Positions 8,731-17,217 are shown, numbered from the stretch's first letter. The stretch is DNA of 48,984 nucleotides from Verrucomicrobiota bacterium (GCA_009885695.1 VFKE01000039.1:1-48984); one strand, 5' to 3'. A program made the numbers and translations. Notes: a model not told the origin generated them from the sequence alone.

Positions 8731-10719
8731 TCAATCCGCATTTTCCGACGCCGCCAGAAGAGCCTCGGCGCGCTCGACTTCTTCGCTGGCAGAAGCCCAG
8801 GCCGTGAATGCGCCCGCCAGCCCAGTTTCCACGACCGCATAGCGCGCGCTGAGCACGCGCACTTCCTCGGCATCCGCGCCAAAGCCCTCGACTCCCATGC
8901 GTTGCGTCAGAATCTTTTTTTCCTCTTCAAACCGCGCGATCTCGGCTTCGACTACGGCAAGTTTGTCCTGCAAGGGTTTCAGCACCCGGTTGCGCTCCTG
9001 CCGTCGCTGCGACTCCAGCTTTCGGAGATCGCGTTGATTACCCTCTGAAGCATCTTTCTCGCGGGAAGGTTTGGCTTGAACAACAGGCGCGGCATTCTGC
9101 GCACTGCGTTCCTCAGCTTTCTTCTCCAGATAATAACTCAAGTTCCCCGCGTAAAGTCGCGGCGGCTCGCCCACGCGGAACTCCAGCGTCCGGGTCACAA
9201 GCGGGTCAAGGAAATCACGGTTGTGCGAGACGATCACGTAGCTGCCGGTGTATTCCTCCAGCGCGCGCTGGAGCACGGCCTGCGAACGCATATCAAGGTG
9301 GTTCGTCGGTTCGTCGAGCACCAGGAAATTCGAAGGCGTGAGCAACATGTTGGCCAGCGACAAGCGCGCCCTCTCGCCACCGCTGAGAACGCGCACGGAT
9401 TTTTTGACATCGTCGCCGCGGAAGAGAAAGCAGCCGAGTAGCGTGCGCAGTTGGGTTTCGGACATGCCCTTGGCGCTTTTCTCAATGGTCTCAATCACGG
9501 TCTTCGAGCCATCGAGCGCGTCAGCATGATCCTGCGAATAGTAGGCAAGACGGACGTTGTGTCCGGGAACCCGTGTTCCACTCGTTTGCTTTTCCACACC
9601 GGCAACGATTTTGCTGAAAGTGGTCTTGCCCGCGCCGTTCACACCGACGATGGCAATGCGGTCGCCCTTGCTGATTTCAAAATCAAATGGCTTCAACACA
9701 TAGCGCGCGCCGTCGTAACTCTTCGCCAGACCCTCCATCCGCAACACGGGTTGACCGCTGGGCGGAGGCTGCGGGAAACGGAAACCGATCTCGTCATCTT
9801 CGTCCTCCATCTCGATGCGCTCGACCTTGGCGAGTTGCTTGACGCGGCTTTGCACCAGGGATGCCTTATTGGCCTGCGCACGGAAGCGGTCGATGAAACG
9901 CTGCGTCTTGGCGATCTCGCGCTGCTGGTTGGTGGCCGCGCGTTCGAGCTGTTCCTTTCTCGTGCGGCTCTCGCGAACGAAGAATGAGTAGTTGCCCGAG
10001 TAGAGCGTCACACCGCCCTGCTCGAAGGCGAGCGTGCGGTTGGTGAGATTATCTAGCAACCGGCGATCATGGCTGATCAGGATGATGGCGCCGGGATAGG
10101 TGTTCAGATAATCCTCCAGCCAGACCACGCTTTCGATGTCGAGATGGTTCGTCGGTTCATCGAGCAACAGCACGCTGGGTTCGATGAGCAGTAATTTTGC
10201 CAGCGCGATGCGCATCTGCCAGCCGCCGCTGAACTCGTCGGTGAGTCGCTCCAGATCCGCACGAGAGAAACCGAGCCCCGCCAGCACGCGCTCGATGCGA
10301 GGTTTCATCTTCGCCACGTCGTGATGTTCGGCGCGGATTTGCAGGTCGCCGAAAACCTCAAGCGCTTCGTCATACTCCGGCGTTCCCGGCTCAAATGTTC
10401 CGAGAGCCTCGCTGGCTTCGTCAAACTGACGCTCGATATCAAGCGCGTCGGCAAAGGCGGACTCGGCCTCGGCCATGAGCGTGCGGCCCTTGATCTCCAC
10501 TCCCTCCTGCGGGAGGTAGCCGACCGTGACCGTCTTGGCCTTGACGATGCGACCCTCATCCTGCCGTTCGATGCCGGCGATGATTTTCATCAACGTGGAC
10601 TTGCCCGCGCCGTTCGGTCCCGCGAGCGAGATGCGTTCGCCCGCGCGCACGGTGAAGTTCAGCCCGCCGAACAATCGCCGCGGGCCGTAGCTGATGCCGA
10701 GATTGTCCGCAGCGAGCAT
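8731..10719 (-). CDS. ABC-F family ATPase (Uup/EttA-like)
   Basis: A 662-residue protein with two ABC domains on one chain and no membrane segments. Walker A motifs are GPNGAGKST (near residue 36) and GVNGAGKTT (near 355); the signatures are FSGGWQMRIALAKL and LSGGERARLSLANM. The linker between the domains is the basic, helical ABC-F linker. A charged C-terminal coiled coil (about 560-655) resembles Uup. ABC-F proteins bind the ribosome near the tRNA sites and modulate translation or antibiotic sensitivity. The start ATG at 10719 precedes LAADNLGISYG, where family similarity begins; the open frame continues upstream through repeat DNA that is not coding. It may be co-transcribed with the ABC pair 30 bp downstream. 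Confidence 0.92.
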   Translation of the reverse strand: MLAADNLGISYGPRRLFGGLNFTVRAGERISLAGPNGAGKSTLMKIIAGIERQDEGRIVKAKTVTVGYLPQEGVEIKGRTLMAEAESAFADALDIERQFDEASEALGTFEPGTPEYDEALEVFGDLQIRAEHHDVAKMKPRIERVLAGLGFSRADLERLTDEFSGGWQMRIALAKLLLIEPSVLLLDEPTNHLDIESVVWLEDYLNTYPGAIILISHDRRLLDNLTNRTLAFEQGGVTLYSGNYSFFVRESRTRKEQLERAATNQQREIAKTQRFIDRFRAQANKASLVQSRVKQLAKVERIEMEDEDDEIGFRFPQPPPSGQPVLRMEGLAKSYDGARYVLKPFDFEISKGDRIAIVGVNGAGKTTFSKIVAGVEKQTSGTRVPGHNVRLAYYSQDHADALDGSKTVIETIEKSAKGMSETQLRTLLGCFLFRGDDVKKSVRVLSGGERARLSLANMLLTPSNFLVLDEPTNHLDMRSQAVLQRALEEYTGSYVIVSHNRDFLDPLVTRTLEFRVGEPPRLYAGNLSYYLEKKAEERSAQNAAPVVQAKPSREKDASEGNQRDLRKLESQRRQERNRVLKPLQDKLAVVEAEIARFEEEKKILTQRMGVEGFGADAEEVRVLSARYAVVETGLAGAFTAWASASEEVERAEALLAASENAD

Positions 10720-10860
10720 GGGGCGGGATTCATGCAGGAGAATAGGCCGTAGTGCAAGTGAGCAAGTCACTTCTGTCCCGGTTCGCGTGGGGGAAATTAT
10801 TGACTCGACAAGCTTGATGCAGACGCACGAGAATGGTTGATATAAGCAGGCGGCGACGAA
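10714..10860. repeat. Dispersed repeat, copy A
   Basis: It begins GAGCATGGGGCGGGATTCATG (overlapping the first codons of the ABC-F gene on the other strand). It contains TAGTGCAAG and ACTCGACAAGC, and ends near TGATATAAGCAGG. Related copies lie at 11215-11590 and 13187-13325. A perfect inverted repeat CACAAAC-TT-GTTTGTG follows at about 10863-10878. No coding capacity. Confidence 0.6.
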
Positions 10861-10917
10861 CACACAAACTTGTTTGTGATCCACACTGTTCGGCGACTTC
10901 CACGCCTCATCCGAGCA

Positions 10918-11187
10918 ATGAAACCACAACATCAATCTGCATCGCGAGTGCTCTGGGCAATAGCTTGGCGTTCCATTGTCTTCCTGCCGATGATGCTTGG
11001 TATGTTTCTGCTCCTGTTGGTGCACGTCACCGGTCTTTTCATGCTGCCGTTCGTTGGAGGCACCTGCCTTTGGTGCGGGTTTTGGCAGTATGGTTTTGTC
11101 TCGTTTGCGGTGTGGCTACTTCTCCTCTGGTCATGGCGACACTTTCGTCTTCGCGAGAATTTCCAGGATCCTCCATCTGTCCTATGA
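10918..11187 (+). CDS. Small two-helix membrane protein, unknown
   Basis: An 89-residue protein starting at ATG 10918. It has two hydrophobic segments (about residues 20-40 and 52-70) separated by a short loop containing two cysteines (GTCLWCGF), and a basic C-terminal tail (WRHFRLRE). No family recognised. Earlier in-frame ATGs exist but begin inside repeat DNA. The gene stands alone between two copies of the dispersed repeat. The Trp- and Cys-rich loop is the only distinctive feature; the protein could be a small stress or redox membrane protein, but that is a guess. Confidence 0.45.
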   Translation: MKPQHQSASRVLWAIAWRSIVFLPMMLGMFLLLLVHVTGLFMLPFVGGTCLWCGFWQYGFVSFAVWLLLLWSWRHFRLRENFQDPPSVL

Positions 11188-11214
11188 GCACTCTCAGCCG
11201 AAGCTATTCAGCAG

Positions 11215-11590
11215 GAGCATGGGGCGGGATTCATGGCGGAGAATGGGCCACAGTGCAAGCGGGCAAAAGAGTAGCTCGCGAGCTACATTTCATAAAATCG
11301 AACGAAGTGCTTCAGACAGCGCAGCAGTAGAAGCTGCGCTGTCGCCGCTTTTCCGGTTTCAGGCGGCGCCATCGCCGTCTGGGCTGGCATGGCAATGCTC
11401 ATCAATCTCAGAGAAGGGGCCTGGCGACGAGGCGTCACCAGCACCGGTCGGAGCGACGAGGCGTCGCTTCTACCCCGTCCCGCGTGCTGGGAAATAATGA
11501 CTCGACAAGCCAAGTGCAGACGCTCAAGAATGTGTGATATAAAGCAGGGCAGTGACAAACTTACAAATTTGTTCGTGATCCAACTGTTGG
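11215..11590. repeat. Dispersed repeat, copy B, with an internal insert
   Basis: The left part (GAGCATGGGGCGGGATTCATG, then CAGTGCAAGC) matches copy A. The right part (GGGAAATAATGACTCGACAAG, GTGCAGACGC, TGATATAAAGCAGGG) also matches copy A. About 220 bp between them (about 11270-11490) are absent from copies A and C and contain their own inverted segments (AGCTCGCGAGCT; GGCGACGAGGCGTC and GAGCGACGAGGCGTC repeats). The repeat ends just upstream of the gene at 11601. This stretch contains no convincing gene. Confidence 0.6.
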
Positions 11591-11600
11591 GCTAAGAATA

Positions 11601-12482
11601 ATGAGCAACTCGAACACAACACTTAGTTTGCCTCTCGCGTGGACGAAGCCCAGATCCAAGGCTCGATTGCACATTCTCCGAGCCCACGGATCGTCGAGGG
11701 CTGTAATTATTAGACGTAAGCCTAGTAAACGCGCACATATCATTTCGTGGGATACGGCATCTGACGCACTGGAGTATGGATCATGGTTCAGTGGTCGGAT
11801 TTACTCTGAGAGATGCGACCTTTCTTGGGATGGTTGTTGGATGGGTTACCTCGCCATGGGCTCAGGCGGTGAGACATGGAATGGGATTTGTGAACCGCCA
11901 TGGCTGCGCACGGTCGCCGACGTCCCCAACATGGGAACTTATGCAGGGGGCGGATTTTTCCCCGATGCGCAGACGCTTCGATCAAACGACGTTTGGCACT
12001 ATGACCGCTCGCTCAGCGAGTTCTCCAAATCTAAGAAGTTTCCTTTTTCGATAGAGCGCATGAAATCGGGCGGCGAAGTGTTTCCAATCCTCTCTCATCG
12101 GTTGGAACGAGATGGTTGGAAGCGTGAGGGTGACTTCGGTAAGGATCAGGAGATTTCCCTGAAGCACAGTTCGTATTCCACTCTCTGCCTATACGATCCC
12201 GGATGGTCGTGGCAACCCACCTCTGAACATCCGGTTTTGCGAATGTTCTACCGGGGTTATTTGGTGCACGGCTACACCTTTGAATTTGTTCTTGATCGCT
12301 CCAATCTTCTTGATGCGGAGGTCGATTGGGCAACGTGGGATGCGAAAGGCGACCTTCTAGTCGCGCGGAACGGAGCGATTGAGCGCTACTCCCTTTCAGC
12401 ATTGAAGAGCGGTTCTCCTGACTTTTTTCTCGATTTGGAAAATCTCACTCCACCAACAAAAGATAAATGCCTTCAGCATTAA
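11601..12482 (+). CDS. Hypothetical protein, no family recognised
   Basis: A 293-residue soluble protein with no signal peptide or membrane segment. It is rich in Trp and Tyr (for example WDGCWMGYLAMGSGGETWNG) and its C-terminal part (VDWATWDAKGDLLVARNGAIERY) reads like beta strands of a propeller blade or sugar-binding fold. The style (GGGFFPDAQTL, LSHRLERDGWKREGDFG) resembles uncharacterised accessory proteins found singly in large genomes. Base composition is lower in GC than neighbouring genes, and the gene directly follows a dispersed repeat, both suggesting recent acquisition (inference). ATG at 11601 is preceded by TAAGAATA with only a weak ribosome-binding site. Confidence 0.6.
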   Translation: MSNSNTTLSLPLAWTKPRSKARLHILRAHGSSRAVIIRRKPSKRAHIISWDTASDALEYGSWFSGRIYSERCDLSWDGCWMGYLAMGSGGETWNGICEPPWLRTVADVPNMGTYAGGGFFPDAQTLRSNDVWHYDRSLSEFSKSKKFPFSIERMKSGGEVFPILSHRLERDGWKREGDFGKDQEISLKHSSYSTLCLYDPGWSWQPTSEHPVLRMFYRGYLVHGYTFEFVLDRSNLLDAEVDWATWDAKGDLLVARNGAIERYSLSALKSGSPDFFLDLENLTPPTKDKCLQH

Positions 12483-12546
12483 AGTGTCACGACTTGATTT
12501 GGTTTAGCGTCATATATCTGAGGCTCTCACGAACCCGGTAAAAGCC

Positions 12547-12576
12547 TTGACCCGCGTGCTCGCTGCGGTCTAGTTT
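12547..12576 (+). promoter_or_regulatory. Sigma70-type promoter of the first amidase gene
   Basis: TTGACC (12547-12552), an 18-bp spacer, and TAGTTT (12571-12576), 14 nt before the ATG. The same promoter with near-identical flanks precedes the second amidase at 13992-14021, which supports it as a real, duplicated element. Confidence 0.6.
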
Positions 12577-12590
12577 CACTCTGATCGATC

Positions 12591-13172
12591 ATGCCGCGCC
12601 CCTGCTTCACGTTTCTGCTTTTTCTTTTTTTGGCGGCGCGGGTTCATGCCTTCGACACGGTGATCCTCGATCCCGGTCATGGCGGCCACGATCGCGGCGC
12701 GGCCAATGGCTACGTCTTTGAGAAGCATCTGGCGCTCGACACTGCACGCCGGGTGCAGCAACTACTCACCAGCGCCGGATTGAAAGTGGTGATGACACGC
12801 GAGTCCGATGTTTTCATCCCGCTCGAAGGCCGGTCGGCCATCGGCAACAGCCGCTCGAACGCGATCTTCGTCAGCATCCATTACAACTACAACCGCGGCG
12901 GGTCTGGTCACGGCATCGAGACGTATCACTGCCACAATGCGGGCTATCCGCTTGCGGCCTACATCCAGGCTTATGTCCTCAAGGAGAGCGGGCTGGATAA
13001 TCGCGGCGTGAAGCGCGCCAATTTTCACGTCATCCGGGCCACCACGAAGAATCCCGCCGTGCTGGTGGAGTGTGGCTTCGTCAGCAACCGTTCCGAGCGT
13101 GGCGCCATGATGACCGGCAATTACCGCAATCAGATCGCCGAAGGCATCGCCAAGACGCATGGGGACAGGTAA
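12591..13172 (+). CDS. N-acetylmuramoyl-L-alanine amidase (Amidase_3), paralog 1
   Basis: A 193-residue secreted amidase that cleaves the bond between N-acetylmuramic acid and L-alanine in peptidoglycan. The signal peptide spans residues 1 to about 20 (FLLFLFLAARVHA). The Amidase_3 domain follows directly with the zinc ligands His in DPGHGGHD, Glu in VFEKHLAL and His in SIHYN, and the catalytic Glu in VLVECGFVS. No cell-wall-binding domain is present, so it is a minimal enzyme. It is a close paralog of the gene at 14036; the two share promoter, signal peptide and nearly the whole domain, indicating a local duplication. The C-terminus is slightly shorter and ends at repeat DNA. Confidence 0.92.
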   Translation: MPRPCFTFLLFLFLAARVHAFDTVILDPGHGGHDRGAANGYVFEKHLALDTARRVQQLLTSAGLKVVMTRESDVFIPLEGRSAIGNSRSNAIFVSIHYNYNRGGSGHGIETYHCHNAGYPLAAYIQAYVLKESGLDNRGVKRANFHVIRATTKNPAVLVECGFVSNRSERGAMMTGNYRNQIAEGIAKTHGDR

Positions 13173-13186
13173 AATGTCACATGAAA

Positions 13187-13325
13187 TGTCACATGGGCGG
13201 GATTCATGGCGGAGATTGAGGCGTAGTGCAAGCAATCAAGTCGCTACAATCTTCGACCATTTGCTGGGAAATAGCGGCTCGATAAGCATGGCACGATTCC
13301 TGCCCAAAGATCGGTGAACGCAAAG
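13187..13325. repeat. Dispersed repeat, copy C
   Basis: CATGGGCGGGATTCATGGCG, then TAGTGCAAGCAA and GGGAAATAGCGGCTCGATAAGC, matches copies A and B in order and spacing, without the large insert of copy B. It lies between amidase paralog 1 and the DUF433 gene, so it may mark one edge of the inserted two-gene module. Confidence 0.55.
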
Positions 13326-13366
13326 CGATGATTGCCTTTTCAGGGCGGGTCGAGTAACCTCACTCT

Positions 13367-13588
13367 GTGAATAACTGGCATGACTGTCTTGCAGTAGAGC
13401 GCGACCCTCAGCGGGTCAGTGGGGCGTGGGTTTTTCGCGGAACGCGGGTTCCCGTGCGTGCTTTGTTCGAAAACTTGGAAGACGGAGCGACCGTGGATGA
13501 ATTCCTTGAATGGTTTCCAGGCGTGAAACGCGCCCAGGTGAACGCGGTTCTGAAACATGCGGAGTCCAGCCTGCATGCCTCTGTCTGA
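13367..13588 (+). CDS. DUF433 antitoxin-like protein
   Basis: A 73-residue protein matching DUF433: it has WVFRGTRVPVRALFENLEDG followed by a helix-turn-helix-like DEFLEWFPGVKRAQVNAVL segment. DUF433 proteins are typically the antitoxin-like, probably DNA-binding, partner of a PIN-like DUF5615 protein, and exactly such a gene starts 3 bp downstream. The start used is GTG at 13367 (MNNWHDC). The pair would be transcribed as one unit and is probably autoregulated (inference from the module type). Confidence 0.85.
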   Translation: MNNWHDCLAVERDPQRVSGAWVFRGTRVPVRALFENLEDGATVDEFLEWFPGVKRAQVNAVLKHAESSLHASV

Positions 13589-13590
13589 CC

Positions 13591-13914
13591 ATGCGGATAC
13601 TTTTCGACCAGGGTGCTCCGGCTCCGTTGCGCGCATATCTGCAACCCCATCCCACAGACACGACGGCAGAGCGCGGCTGGTCCACGATTTCCAACGGTGA
13701 CTTGTTGAAGCTTGCCGAGGATGACGGCTACGAGGTGTTCATCACCACGGACCAGAATTTGTGCTATCAGCAAAACCTCGGGGGACGTCGCCTTGGCATC
13801 GTGGTGCTCATGGCCACATCGTGGCCGCGCACGAAAAAACATATTCCTGAAATTCTCGCGGCAGTCGGCAGGGTGACCGGAGGAGGCTATGAAGAGGTCC
13901 CGCTCTTACCATGA
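13591..13914 (+). CDS. DUF5615 PIN-like protein (putative toxin)
   Basis: A 107-residue protein starting at ATG 13591, 2 nt after the DUF433 stop. It begins MRILFDQGAPAPLR (the conserved N-terminal Asp of PIN-like folds) and has VFITTDQNLCYQQNL, where the second acidic cluster of the DUF5615 family lies. These proteins are proposed ribonucleases of type II toxin-antitoxin-like pairs; activity is not established for most. A longer open frame beginning at 13510 would overlap DUF433 deeply and is not used. The pair sits between two amidase paralogs. Confidence 0.82.
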   Translation: MRILFDQGAPAPLRAYLQPHPTDTTAERGWSTISNGDLLKLAEDDGYEVFITTDQNLCYQQNLGGRRLGIVVLMATSWPRTKKHIPEILAAVGRVTGGGYEEVPLLP

Positions 13915-13991
13915 CAGCGACCAAGCAAAACAGTGAGATTGCATTGGTGACAACTGCATTAGCTTGGCACCGGGCATGTTCCGCAAACACC

Positions 13992-14021
13992 TTGACCCGC
14001 GTGCGCGCCACGGTCTAGTTT
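13992..14021 (+). promoter_or_regulatory. Sigma70-type promoter of the second amidase gene
   Basis: TTGACC (13992-13997), 18-bp spacer, TAGTTT (14016-14021), ATG 14 nt later. Spacing and flanks are the same as at 12547-12576 (both continue CGCGTG after the -35 and CACTGATC or CTCTGATC after the -10). Confidence 0.6.
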
Positions 14022-14035
14022 CGCACTGATCAATC

Positions 14036-14626
14036 ATGCCGCGCACCTGCTCCACGTTCCTCTTTATACTTTTCCTAGCAGCGAGGATTCATGCCTTCGA
14101 CACCGTGATCCTCGATGCCGGTCACGGCGGTCATGATCGCGGCGCGGCCATCGGCCACGTTTATGAAAAACATCTGGCGCTCGACACCACGCGCCGGGTT
14201 CAGCAACTGCTCACCAGTGCCGGATTAAAAGTGGTGATGACGCGCAACACCGATGTTTTCATCCCGCTCCAAGGCCGTTCAGCCATAGGCAACAGCCGCT
14301 CGAACGCAATCTTCGTCAGCATCCATTACAACCACAGCCGCGGCGGGTCCGGTCACGGCATCGAGACATTTCACTGCCACAGAACGGGCTACCAACTCGC
14401 GGCCTACATCCAGGCGTATATGGTCAAAGAGAGCGGACTGCAAAACCGCGGAGTGAAACGGGCAAATTTCCATGTCATCCGGGCGACGACAAATAATCCG
14501 GCCGTGCTGGTGGAATGCGGTTTCGTCAGCAACCGGTCTGAGCGCAACGCCATGATCGCTGGAAATTATCGCAATCAGATCGCCGAAGGCATTGCCAAGG
14601 GCATCATCGCGTATCGACAAAAGTAA
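14036..14626 (+). CDS. N-acetylmuramoyl-L-alanine amidase (Amidase_3), paralog 2
   Basis: A 196-residue secreted peptidoglycan amidase, nearly the same protein as paralog 1. It has a signal peptide (FLFILFLAARIHA), the zinc ligands in DAGHGGHD, VYEKHLAL and SIHYN, and the catalytic Glu in VLVECGFVS. It differs by a second GHV/GHD sequence in the loop after the first zinc ligand and by a C-terminal extension (KGIIAYRQK) that paralog 1 lacks. The first motif is DAGHGG here and DPGHGG in paralog 1. It is 18 bp upstream of the Nnr gene, so some read-through into that gene is likely. Confidence 0.92.
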   Translation: MPRTCSTFLFILFLAARIHAFDTVILDAGHGGHDRGAAIGHVYEKHLALDTTRRVQQLLTSAGLKVVMTRNTDVFIPLQGRSAIGNSRSNAIFVSIHYNHSRGGSGHGIETFHCHRTGYQLAAYIQAYMVKESGLQNRGVKRANFHVIRATTNNPAVLVECGFVSNRSERNAMIAGNYRNQIAEGIAKGIIAYRQK

Positions 14627-14644
14627 TACCTATCCGATCCGGTC

Positions 14645-16135
14645 ATGGTAGTAACCTGCGGCCAAATGTGCGAAGAGGAAGAGGCTGCGTTCGCCCGCGG
14701 CGTCACTGCCGCGGAATTGATGGACGAGGCGGGAGATGGCATTGCCCGAGCGATTTCGCAATTCTTCCCGCGGGCAGGCCATGCGGTGCTTTATCTCGGC
14801 AAGGGAAACAATGCGGGTGACGCGCTGGTGGCTGCGCGGCATCTGCTGGATACCGGCTGGACTTTGTGGGCACGGCTGGCATTCAAGGATGAGGAATTCA
14901 AGGAGCTTCCGAAGCGGCACTGGAAATCACTGTCAGGAAGAATCCCCACACTGGATTCACCAGCTTCAGTCGCAAAACTTGATGGCTCGGTGGTGTTGCT
15001 AGACGGTCTGGTCGGCATTGGCGCGACGGGTCCACTTCGTGGTGCGCTGGCCGATGCGGTCATTGAAATGAACAATCTGCGCCATACACGGCATGCGGTG
15101 ACGGTGGCGATGGATATTCCCTCGGGTCTCGGTTCCGGTGGAGTGTGCGTGCAAGCTGACTGCACGATCACGGTCGGGCATGTGAAGGACATTCTGCTGA
15201 CGGATCATGCCGCTGATTTTGTCGGCCGACTGTCGATCTCTCCCTTGCGGGAGTTGCCAGTCGCAGCGGGTGACGACACGCGCTGCGTGCTGACTCCGCA
15301 GTTGCTGCTGCCCATGCTGCCGCGCCGGACATTCGATTTTCACAAGGGCGAAGCGGGCCGCGTCGGCATCTTGGCCGGATCGCGCGGTTATCTTGGCGCG
15401 GCGATTTTATGTGCAACCGGGGCCTTGCGTGGCGGTGCGGGGCTGGTCACGCTGCTTGTGAAGGATGAAATTTATCCCATGGTCGCCGCGCTGGCTCCGC
15501 CGGAAATCATGGTGCAGAGCGTGAAGGCTTACCGCGAGGTGCTGGAGGTAAAACTGGATGCACTGGCCATCGGTCCAGGGCTGGGAGCAGCGGATGAGGA
15601 TGAAGTGCTGGAGGTCATCGCCAACGGGACGGTGCCGATGGTGATTGACGCCGATGCCATCAACATGCTCGCGCGGCGCGGCCTCGACGGATTATCGTAC
15701 GCCGCCGCAACCCGGTTGCTGACGCCGCATCCCGGTGAAATGGCGCGACTCATCGAACGGGAGTCAGGCTGGCAGAATTTGGGGCGCGCTGAACTTGCCG
15801 CGGCCTTCGTTAAAAAATACCCGCAGTTCACGCTCTTGCTCAAAGGTGCGCGAACGGTTATTGCGTCGCAGAATGCTCCACTCTCGTTCAACACCACAGG
15901 CCACCCCGGCATGGCCAGCGGAGGCATGGGCGATGTTCTGACCGGTCTCTGCGCCGCGCTGATGGGGCAGGGAGTGGCGTTGCACGCCACCGCCTGCCTC
16001 GGTGCCTGGCTCAGCGGTCGAGCGGCGGAGATTGCGGTGCGCGATGGCCGGGAATCCCAGGAATCACTCGTGGCGCGCGATGTGGCGGCGCATCTCGGAG
16101 CGGCCTACACGGATTTGCGCGCCCTAATTTTCTGA
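14645..16135 (+). CDS. nnr: Bifunctional NAD(P)H-hydrate epimerase / ADP-dependent dehydratase
   Basis: A 496-residue metabolite-repair enzyme. The N-terminal YjeF_N epimerase domain (about 1-210) has GKGNNAGDALVAARHL and interconverts R and S forms of hydrated NAD(P)H. The C-terminal ribokinase-like domain (about 220-490) has IGPGLG, the motif DADAINMLA and the nucleotide/catalytic loop ASGGMGDVLTG, and dehydrates the S form using ADP. The length matches E. coli Nnr. The start is ATG 14645, 18 bp after the amidase stop. Cytoplasmic. Confidence 0.93.
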   Translation: MVVTCGQMCEEEEAAFARGVTAAELMDEAGDGIARAISQFFPRAGHAVLYLGKGNNAGDALVAARHLLDTGWTLWARLAFKDEEFKELPKRHWKSLSGRIPTLDSPASVAKLDGSVVLLDGLVGIGATGPLRGALADAVIEMNNLRHTRHAVTVAMDIPSGLGSGGVCVQADCTITVGHVKDILLTDHAADFVGRLSISPLRELPVAAGDDTRCVLTPQLLLPMLPRRTFDFHKGEAGRVGILAGSRGYLGAAILCATGALRGGAGLVTLLVKDEIYPMVAALAPPEIMVQSVKAYREVLEVKLDALAIGPGLGAADEDEVLEVIANGTVPMVIDADAINMLARRGLDGLSYAAATRLLTPHPGEMARLIERESGWQNLGRAELAAAFVKKYPQFTLLLKGARTVIASQNAPLSFNTTGHPGMASGGMGDVLTGLCAALMGQGVALHATACLGAWLSGRAAEIAVRDGRESQESLVARDVAAHLGAAYTDLRALIF

Positions 16136-16194
16136 TTGGGAGCGTGTTTCGCGGCATTGCGCTTTGCTAAGATCAAAACTAGAATCGCGGCATC

Positions 16195-17217
16195 ATGAAA
16201 AGCAAAGGACTCGGCTGCCTCATCTTCTTTCTCATTTTTCTGCTGCTCGCCAGCGTGGTGGTGAACTTTCTCCAGTTCGCGGCTCACTTTGGCCTGTCAG
16301 AATCGTTGGCCGGCGAAATCGAGCAGCCGCCGAAGTTCCACGAAATGCTGGAGCAGAAGGGGGCGGCGGAATCGAAGGACAAAATTGTGCGGCTGGATCT
16401 CGAGGGCATCATCTCGAGTGGACCGGCTGAGGAGTTTTTTGGTAGCGGCGGATTAGATTTGGAATCGCTCAAGCGCGCGCTGCTGCAGGCCACGGAAGAC
16501 ACTTCCGTGAAGGCCATCGTCCTTCGCATCGATTCGCCCGGCGGCGAAGTGACGGCATCAGACACGATCTATCATGCCGTGAAAGAGGCCGCCAAAAAAG
16601 TGCCGGTGGTTGTTTACATGGATTCGCTGGCCGCGTCCGGCGGCTACTACGTGAGCTGCGGCGCCACCAAGATCGTGGCCAACGAAACCACGCTCACCGG
16701 CAGCATCGGAGTCATCATCCAGTCGTTGAACTACAGCGGCGCATTTGGAAAAGTCGGCATGGAGACCATGACCTTTGTCAGCGGGGCGTTCAAGGACACG
16801 CTGGGCGGGTCGCGGCCCATGCGCGATGAGGAGAAAGCCTACGTGCAGGGACTGGTCACAAATATGTATGAACGGTTCCTTGGCATTGTCTCCCAGGCGC
16901 GACATATCGACAAGGAGACACTGAAAAACGGCATTGCTGACGGTCGCGTTTTCACCGGGGGCGAAGCCATGCAGAAGAAGCTCGTGGACCAGATTGGCTA
17001 CATTGAGGACGCTTACGCGACCGCGCGTGATCTAAGTCATGCTCCGAACGCCAGCGTGGTGCGCTACCAGCACCGCGGGTCGTTGCGCGACCTGCTGGAC
17101 GTTTTCAGTTCCGCGCAGGACACGAAGGGTCGGGTGAAAATCGATCTCTCCGACCGGCTGATCCCACGGCTCCAGCCTGGCAAGATGTATCTGCTTCCCG
17201 CACATATGGCGCCGTAA
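16195..17217 (+). CDS. sppA: Signal peptide peptidase SppA (single-domain, S49)
   Basis: A 340-residue membrane serine protease that degrades cleaved signal peptides. One N-terminal membrane anchor (about residues 7-27) is followed by an S49 domain. The nucleophile is the Ser in DSLAASGGYYVSC (about residue 152), and the likely general-base Lys is in SGAFKDTLGG (about 202); this Ser-Lys dyad is that of the shorter Bacillus-type enzyme rather than the two-domain E. coli form. The clp-like region IDSPGGEVTAS forms the oxyanion area. The gap to the next gene (165 bp) contains only short inverted A/T-rich sequences. Confidence 0.92.
   Translation: MKSKGLGCLIFFLIFLLLASVVVNFLQFAAHFGLSESLAGEIEQPPKFHEMLEQKGAAESKDKIVRLDLEGIISSGPAEEFFGSGGLDLESLKRALLQATEDTSVKAIVLRIDSPGGEVTASDTIYHAVKEAAKKVPVVVYMDSLAASGGYYVSCGATKIVANETTLTGSIGVIIQSLNYSGAFGKVGMETMTFVSGAFKDTLGGSRPMRDEEKAYVQGLVTNMYERFLGIVSQARHIDKETLKNGIADGRVFTGGEAMQKKLVDQIGYIEDAYATARDLSHAPNASVVRYQHRGSLRDLLDVFSSAQDTKGRVKIDLSDRLIPRLQPGKMYLLPAHMAP

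Noticed and set aside
10720-11025. Upstream 102-codon extension of the ABC-F gene
   Set aside because: The extension is encoded by dispersed-repeat DNA and has no similarity to ABC-F proteins, which normally begin close to the residue used here.
12591-14626. Phage or prophage origin for the amidases
   Set aside because: Both have signal peptides and sigma70-type promoters, and no holin, structural or lysogeny genes are near.
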